A stretch of DNA of 9,024 nucleotides from Actinomycetota bacterium. Lineage in GTDB: Bacteria > Actinomycetota > Actinomycetes > Actinomycetales > Actinomycetaceae. Below are positions 6,105-9,024 of the stretch, piece by piece. Location: the NCBI GenBank assembly GCA_019425105.1, contig JAHYYD010000081.1:1-9024 (forward strand). Reading direction: 5' to 3'. The notes below the pieces were generated by a model that was given only the letters and a program-made list of their open reading frames with translations, was not told where the DNA came from and did no database searches. The translations under genes and the position numbers were made by a program. The stretch's first letter is position 1, and every line of letters starts with the position of its first letter.

Positions 6105-6172
6105 GGGTGTTACACCCGATTGGGAAGATTCAACCCCTTCTGATCGGGTGGAATCTTCCCGATCAGGTTGAG
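6105..6172. repeat. Facing-motif array 1 (2 reverse + 2 forward copies)
   Basis: The shared motif is RGTNNAA, read forward, or TTNNACY on the other strand. Reverse copies: TTACACC (6110-6116) and TTCAACC (6129-6135), 19 bases apart. After exactly 11 bases come forward copies GGTGGAA (6147-6153) and GGTTGAG (6166-6172), also 19 apart. The first copy is half of a perfect palindrome, GGGTGTTACACCC (6105-6117). GATTGGGAAGATTCAACCC (6118-6136) pairs with 6146-6164 with one mismatch and one G-T pair, so the array can fold into a long hairpin. Confidence 0.8.
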
Positions 6173-6202
6173 TCTTTGCGCACCTGGAGGAGTGAGTGGG
6201 GA

Positions 6203-6313
6203 GCGTTGCACTAGTTGAAGGAGCAATGCACTAGATGGGGGAGCATTGCACTGGATAGTAGCTAGTGCAATGCCCTGCTAAGTAGTGCAACGCTGGTGAA
6301 AGTAGTGCAATGC
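6203..6313. repeat. Facing-motif array 2 (3 reverse + 3 forward copies, 20-bp period)
   Basis: Six 20-base units fill 6201-6320. Reverse copies: TTGCACT (6206-6212), ATGCACT (6226-6232, one mismatch) and TTGCACT (6246-6252). After 11 bases come forward AGTGCAA copies at 6264-6270, 6284-6290 and 6304-6310. Wider matches are GCRTTGCAC against GTGCAAYGC. The central pair, GCATTGCACTGG (6243-6254) and CTAGTGCAATGC (6262-6273), forms a 12-bp stem with one G-T pair and a 7-base loop. The version with C at the variable position (GTGCAA) is used throughout this array. Confidence 0.9.
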
Positions 6314-6363
6314 CTCCGGGTGTCGGACGCTGGCCGCGCGGTTGGGCTTGTTCCTAAGTGGTG

Positions 6364-6446
6364 TTACACCATTTAGCTGGGTATTACACCAGTTCCCAGG
6401 TGGTGTAATGGTCCCTAACTGGTGTAATGCTCCCTAACTAGTGCAA
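6364..6446. repeat. Facing-motif array 3 (2 reverse + 3 forward copies)
   Basis: Reverse TTACACC at 6364-6370 and 6384-6390 (20 apart), 11-base spacer, then forward GGTGTAA at 6402-6408 and 6421-6427, and AGTGCAA at 6440-6446 (19 apart). Two forward units are nearly identical over 19 bases (GGTGTAATGCTCCCTAACT and one variant). ATTACACCA (6383-6391) and TGGTGTAAT (6401-6409) are perfect inverse partners. The last unit, CTAGTGCAACGC (6438-6449), is the exact complement of GCGTTGCACTAG (6203-6214) at the start of array 2. The lead-in, about 6324-6370, resembles 6749-6794 with a 1-base length difference. Confidence 0.9.
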
Positions 6447-6492
6447 CGCCTTGCCGTGGTGAACCGTTTCTGATGCGGATCTCTGTGTGACT

Positions 6493-6504
6493 CGTATCGA
6501 TACG
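6493..6504. repeat. 12-bp perfect palindrome
   Basis: CGTATCGATACG is self-complementary over all 12 bases and lies between array 3 and the second 130-bp repeat. Nothing else marks its function; chance cannot be excluded. Confidence 0.4.
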
Positions 6505-6527
6505 CGTGGGGGCTGGGTGTGTCTCCC

Positions 6528-6657
6528 AAATTTCGCATGCAATTCCCCTGTGGGTACTTCAACTTTTGAAGTCAGAACGTTGGAATTCTGCGGTTTTTGA
6601 GGCGTTAACGCGTCCGGCTGTCAGGGAATTGCATGCGGAATTGGTGAATGTGGGGAC
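6528..6657. repeat. Palindrome-bounded 130-bp repeat, copy 2
   Basis: Direct repeat of 5914-6043 at an offset of 614 bases, with no gaps. The bounding arms are at 6534-6547 and 6624-6637. Inside, ACTTCAA and TTGAAGT (6557-6563 and 6567-6573) make a 7-bp stem with a 3-base loop; in copy 1 the corresponding stem keeps six of seven pairs only by using G-T pairs. Twelve of the 13 differences between copies are transitions. Confidence 0.9.
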
Positions 6658-6753
6658 AGTGGCGGGGCACAGGATGCGGGCTGCCGGACGCGAACGATGG
6701 GTTCGGGCAAAGATTGGGGACAGTGGCGGGGCACAGGATGCGGGCTGCCGGAC
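6651..6753. repeat. 64-bp tandem duplication inside the second composite repeat
   Basis: A 39-base sequence at 6651-6689 recurs without change at 6715-6753, an offset of 64 bases. The offset between the two large composite copies is 614 before this point and 678 after it, a difference of exactly 64. The duplication therefore occurred in copy 2 after the composite unit had been duplicated, and it is recent enough that its 39-base portion is unchanged. Confidence 0.9.
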
Positions 6754-6783
6754 ACCTCGCCGCGGTTGGGCTTGTTGTTAAGT

Positions 6784-6873
6784 GGTGTTACACCCGATCG
6801 GGAAGATTCAACCCCTTCTGATTGGGTGGAATGTTCCCGATGAGGTGGAATGTTCCCGATCCGGTTGAACCGG
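6784..6873. repeat. Facing-motif array 4 (2 reverse + 3 forward copies, 19-bp period)
   Basis: Reverse TTACACC (6788-6794) and TTCAACC (6807-6813), 11-base spacer, then forward GGTGGAA (6825-6831 and 6844-6850) and GGTTGAA (6863-6869), all steps 19 bases. It is the counterpart of array 1 with one extra forward unit. GGTGGAATGTTCCCGAT is repeated exactly at 6825-6841 and 6844-6860. The array begins with the palindrome GGTGTTACACC (6784-6794) and ends with the palindrome CCGGTTGAACCGG (6861-6873). Confidence 0.9.
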
Positions 6874-6919
6874 TGCGCGCCTATTGCGTCGTGAGTGCCG
6901 CGGCTACTCCGCGTGCCTG

Positions 6920-6942
6920 CCGGGCCTACTCTGCGTGCCCGG
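6920..6942 (-). terminator. Weak hairpin over the stop codon of the DUF2218 gene
   Basis: CCGGGC (6920-6925) pairs with GCCCGG (6937-6942); the 11-base loop contains the TAG stop of the minus-strand gene. CTACTCNGCGTGCC occurs at 6904-6917 and 6926-6939, a short tandem repeat with a 22-base period that copies the stop codon. It may act as a terminator, but the stem is short and no T-tract follows. Confidence 0.3.
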
Positions 6943-7495
6943 TCTTAAGCTCCGCCGCCTCGCGCGCCGCCGCCTCGCGGGCGGCCTTCTTGGCGCGGGC
7001 GTGGGCCTCGACCTCTTCGGGGGTGAGGGGGCCCTGTGTGGATCCTTGGCTGCCGTCGGTGCGCTCCCACGAAATGGCGAGGCTGTCGCGCGCGCCGAAG
7101 CGCGCCAAGTGAATGCCGACGATGAATTCGAGGCGATCGGCGCGCTCGGGCTCCGTGCGCAGTTCAATGGTCAGCGCCGACGGCGACGCGATCACGTCAA
7201 AGCGCCCCAGGACCGGCCCCTCGCGGTCGAACAGCAGGTATCCGCTGCCTGTTTCCTCGTCCCACGAGCCCGTGATTTTGTGCCCCATGTGGCTCACAAG
7301 CTGCTTGCCGTAGCGCGCGGCCCGCTCGGTCGGGATCGTGGCCGCGGAGATCAGGGGGTACGAGGCCGGGGCGGTCGACGGGTCGGGTGCGGTGCGCGCC
7401 GAGGCCGGGGTTGAGGCGCTCGGGGAGGGAGCGGGGGAGTGGGCACCCGCGGGCACCTCGGTGTGGCCCGTCGAAGGCGTCGAAGTCTGCGTCAT
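6926..7495 (-). CDS. DUF2218 family protein with disordered N-terminus
   Basis: 189 residues. Residues about 50-144 match DUF2218: TERAARYGKQLVSHMGHK (57-73) with the family's R-A-x-R-Y-x-K-Q-L-x-x-H core, GYLLFD (85-90), an acid-rich strand TIELRT (109-114), and the closing IVGIHLARFGARDSLAISW (125-143). DUF2218 genes often lie near siderophore and iron-uptake genes, but no activity is established. Before the domain is a Pro/Ser/Thr/Ala-rich stretch of about 50 residues that looks unstructured; after it is an Ala/Glu/Lys-rich helix (158-185). The start at 7495 is supported by a -10-like element 6 bases upstream (leaderless type); a later GTG at residue 14 is possible. It is divergent from cycA and convergent with the SRPBCC gene. 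Confidence 0.8.
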   Translation of the reverse strand: MTQTSTPSTGHTEVPAGAHSPAPSPSASTPASARTAPDPSTAPASYPLISAATIPTERAARYGKQLVSHMGHKITGSWDEETGSGYLLFDREGPVLGRFDVIASPSALTIELRTEPERADRLEFIVGIHLARFGARDSLAISWERTDGSQGSTQGPLTPEEVEAHARAKKAAREAAAREAAELKTGHAE

Positions 7496-7508
7496 AAGGC
7501 AAACCTAA
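7490..7508 (-). promoter_or_regulatory. IdeR/DtxR-like site overlapping the DUF2218 start and -10
   Basis: Read on the minus strand, 7508 to 7495 is TTAGGTTTGCCTTA. The 19-base iron-box consensus TTAGGTTAGCCTAACCTAA matches at 12 of 19 positions, with one half-site (TTAGGTT) perfect and the distal end poor. TAGGTT (7507-7502) also serves as a -10 element ending 6 bases before the ATG, so a bound repressor would block transcription. Iron repression of a DUF2218 gene fits that family's usual company. The distal half-site mismatch keeps this tentative. Confidence 0.45.
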
Positions 7509-7546
7509 CTTGAATGCGAGGCTTCTGCCATGTGGGGATCTAGATT

Positions 7547-7652
7547 CGGTCATGAGCGTGCCCGTGCGGTAGCGTTGGAGAGTCAAGCGCTTCGCGAGAG
7601 CGTGCAAAGACCGCGCAAAACGTCCCAGGTGGGGCGGGAGCAGGCAGAAGGA
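7547..7652 (+). promoter_or_regulatory. Upstream region of cycA with ribosome site
   Basis: AGAAGGA (7646-7652) lies 6 bases before the cycA ATG and fixes the start. TAGCGT (7570-7575) with CGGTCA (7547-7552), 17 bases apart, is a weak candidate promoter; no terminator or operator is evident between them and the gene. Confidence 0.4.
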
Positions 7653-7658
7653 ACAACG

Positions 7659-9024
7659 ATGACCAGTGAGAAAGTCGAACACGGCGACCACCAGCAGGGC
7701 GGCGAAAAGCTTCAGCGCACGCTGAAAAACCGCCACATTCAGCTGATTGCCATTGGTGGCGCGATCGGCACGGGCCTGTTCATGGGCTCGGGTAAGACGA
7801 TTTCCGTCGCGGGCCCCTCGATCCTGCTGGTCTACATGATCATTGGCGCGGTGCTCTTCCTGTTCATGCGCACCCTGGGTGAGCTGTTGCTCTCCGACCA
7901 CAAGTACGCGACCTTCGCGGATATTGCGCGCGACCTGATCGGCCCGTGGGCTGGCTTCGTCACCGGGTGGACATACTGGGCGTGCTGGGTGGTCACCGGC
8001 GTCGCGGACATGATCGCGATCACCGGCTACACCCACTTCTGGTGGCCGGACTTGCCTGCGTGGATCCCCATCGGCGCGACGACCCTGCTGCTCTTCGCCC
8101 TGAACGCGATGACGGTCAAGGCCTTTGGTGAGACGGAATTCTGGTTCGCCCTCATTAAGATCGTCGCGATCATTGCGCTGGTCATCGTCGGTTTCGCCAT
8201 GGTCGCCATGGGCACCGTTGATACGGAGGGAACCGCGGCCACGGTCTCGAACCTGTGGAGCCACGGCGGCTTCTTCCCAACCGGATTCACCGGCTTCCTC
8301 GGCGGCTTCCAGATCGCCCTCTTCGCCTTCATTGGCATCGAAATGGTGGGTACAACCGTCGCCGAGACCGATGATCCGGACAACACCCTGCCGAAGGCCG
8401 TTAACTCCATCCCCGTGCGCATCATGCTCTTCTACGTGGCGGCGCTCGCGGCCATCATGATGGTGACCCCGTGGGATCAGGTGAGCCCCGAGAAATCGCC
8501 CTTCGTCACGATGTTCTCGCTGACCGGCCTGGGCGCCGCGGCGACGATCGTCAACCTCGTGGTCCTCTCCTCGGCCGCCTCCAGCGCGAACTCCGGCATC
8601 TACTCGACCTCGCGCATGCTCTACGGCCTGGCCCGCCAGGAGCAGGCGCCCGGTATCTTCGCCCGCCTCTCCAGCCACCACGTGCCCCTCAACGCCCTGT
8701 TCCTGTCGTGCGTGTGCCTGCTGTCGGGCATCGTCATCATGGGGATGGGCGGCTCGATCTCGGCGGCGTTCACGCTGGTGACCTCGGTGTCGGCGACGCT
8801 GTTCATGGGCGTGTGGGTGGTCATCGTCGTGTCCTACCTGGTCTACCTCCACAAGCACCCGCAGCTGCACGAGGCCTCGGCTTTCAAGGCCCCCGGCGGC
8901 GCGTTGAGTGCGTGGATCGTCCTGGCGTTCATGGGGTGCATGGGCGTCATTCTGGCGATGTGGGATGACACCCGCCCCGGCCTCGTCTATTCCCTGATTT
9001 GGATCGTGTTCATCGTGGGTGCGG
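7659..9024 (+). CDS. cycA: D-serine/D-alanine/glycine transporter, 3' end outside the window
   Basis: 455 codons are present and the frame is still open at the window edge; the family is usually about 470-480 residues, so little is missing. It is a proton-coupled amino-acid permease of the APC superfamily (amino acid transporter AAT family), located in the cytoplasmic membrane. The N-terminal cytoplasmic tail (1-25) is followed by NRHIQLIAIGGAIGTGLFMG (24-43), the unwound first helix that binds substrate backbone, then MRTLGELLLS (70-79), GPWAGFVTGWTYWACWVVTG (95-114), ATVKAFGE-like (151-158), EFWFALIKIVAI, and later SSAASSANSGIYSTSRMLYGLA. These stretches follow Escherichia coli CycA closely. 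About a dozen hydrophobic segments are expected and most can be seen. Likely substrates are D-Ala, D-Ser and Gly, relevant to peptidoglycan precursor salvage. Confidence 0.94.
   Translation, partial: MTSEKVEHGDHQQGGEKLQRTLKNRHIQLIAIGGAIGTGLFMGSGKTISVAGPSILLVYMIIGAVLFLFMRTLGELLLSDHKYATFADIARDLIGPWAGFVTGWTYWACWVVTGVADMIAITGYTHFWWPDLPAWIPIGATTLLLFALNAMTVKAFGETEFWFALIKIVAIIALVIVGFAMVAMGTVDTEGTAATVSNLWSHGGFFPTGFTGFLGGFQIALFAFIGIEMVGTTVAETDDPDNTLPKAVNSIPVRIMLFYVAALAAIMMVTPWDQVSPEKSPFVTMFSLTGLGAAATIVNLVVLSSAASSANSGIYSTSRMLYGLARQEQAPGIFARLSSHHVPLNALFLSCVCLLSGIVIMGMGGSISAAFTLVTSVSATLFMGVWVVIVVSYLVYLHKHPQLHEASAFKAPGGALSAWIVLAFMGCMGVILAMWDDTRPGLVYSLIWIVFIVGA

Noticed and set aside
5940..6143. Small + strand reading frame containing the first 130-bp repeat, with a similar peptide from 6506-6781
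   Set aside because: The shared peptide part looks conserved only because the DNA repeat is. The 10 differences in that frame fall on first, second and third codon positions 5, 2 and 3 times, and every altered codon changes the residue. Neither start has a ribosome site.
6201..6449. CRISPR array
   Set aside because: Repeats are short (7-12 conserved bases), lie on both strands, step by 19-20 bp and have no unique 30-40 bp spacers; no cas genes are nearby.
6105..6449. Plasmid replication iterons or a parS centromere
   Set aside because: No replication or partition gene is present, the motifs mirror around a centre rather than running in one direction, and none resembles the parS palindrome.
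5914..6873. Insertion sequence
   Set aside because: No transposase frame, and no target-site duplication could be seen at the ends of the repeats.
7197..8870. Long - strand frame opposite cycA
   Set aside because: The opposite strand encodes a clear CycA permease; this product is a His/Asp/Arg-rich low-complexity antisense artefact.

Overview
The window reads as chromosomal DNA from a high-GC Gram-positive actinobacterium. The evidence is strong G/C bias at third codon positions, a lipobox lipoprotein, TAnnnT-type -10 elements with candidate leaderless starts, and an IdeR/DtxR-like site. The protein flavour resembles the Actinomycetaceae (Actinomyces/Schaalia-like), but that placement is inference. 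Eight protein genes are supported; the last (cycA) runs off the right edge.

Layout. 1-312: gene-free leader, AT-richer than its surroundings, with PhoP/PhoB-like direct repeats. 313-3858: a three-gene unit on the + strand. It encodes a four-helix membrane protein (DUF4956), a VTC-domain polyphosphate polymerase-like enzyme, and a large secreted lipoprotein with a Cthe_2159-type beta-solenoid and a Gly/Pro/Gln tail. A perfect 14-bp hairpin terminator follows. 4056-5112: a RidA-like protein and a small DUF2249 protein with three Gly-Cys clusters, closed by a two-tier hairpin. 5349-5828: an SRPBCC-like protein with a candidate leaderless start. 5829-6925: 1.1 kb without a credible gene between two convergent genes. 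6926-7495 (- strand): a DUF2218 protein with an iron-regulator-like site over its start. 7659-end: a CycA-type D-serine/D-alanine/glycine permease.

How the genes may work together. The first three genes suggest a membrane/surface system in which polyphosphate (or a related polymer) made at the membrane is connected to an exported glycan-binding lipoprotein. The PHO-box-like repeats upstream fit phosphate control. The remaining genes are metabolic housekeeping: imine/enamine detoxification, amino-acid uptake, and probable metal or iron-linked proteins.

The most unusual part is 5.9-6.9 kb. It holds two 130-bp copies of a palindrome-bounded repeat, and four arrays of a short motif (RGTNNAA) totalling 20 copies. 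In every array, copies on the two strands face each other across a spacer of exactly 11 bp, and copies on each side are spaced 19 or 20 bp. The motif version differs between arrays but is matched between the two sides of the same array. I do not recognise this element. It looks like a phased protein-binding array or a family of structured RNA/DNA elements, and it is the best candidate here for something undescribed.
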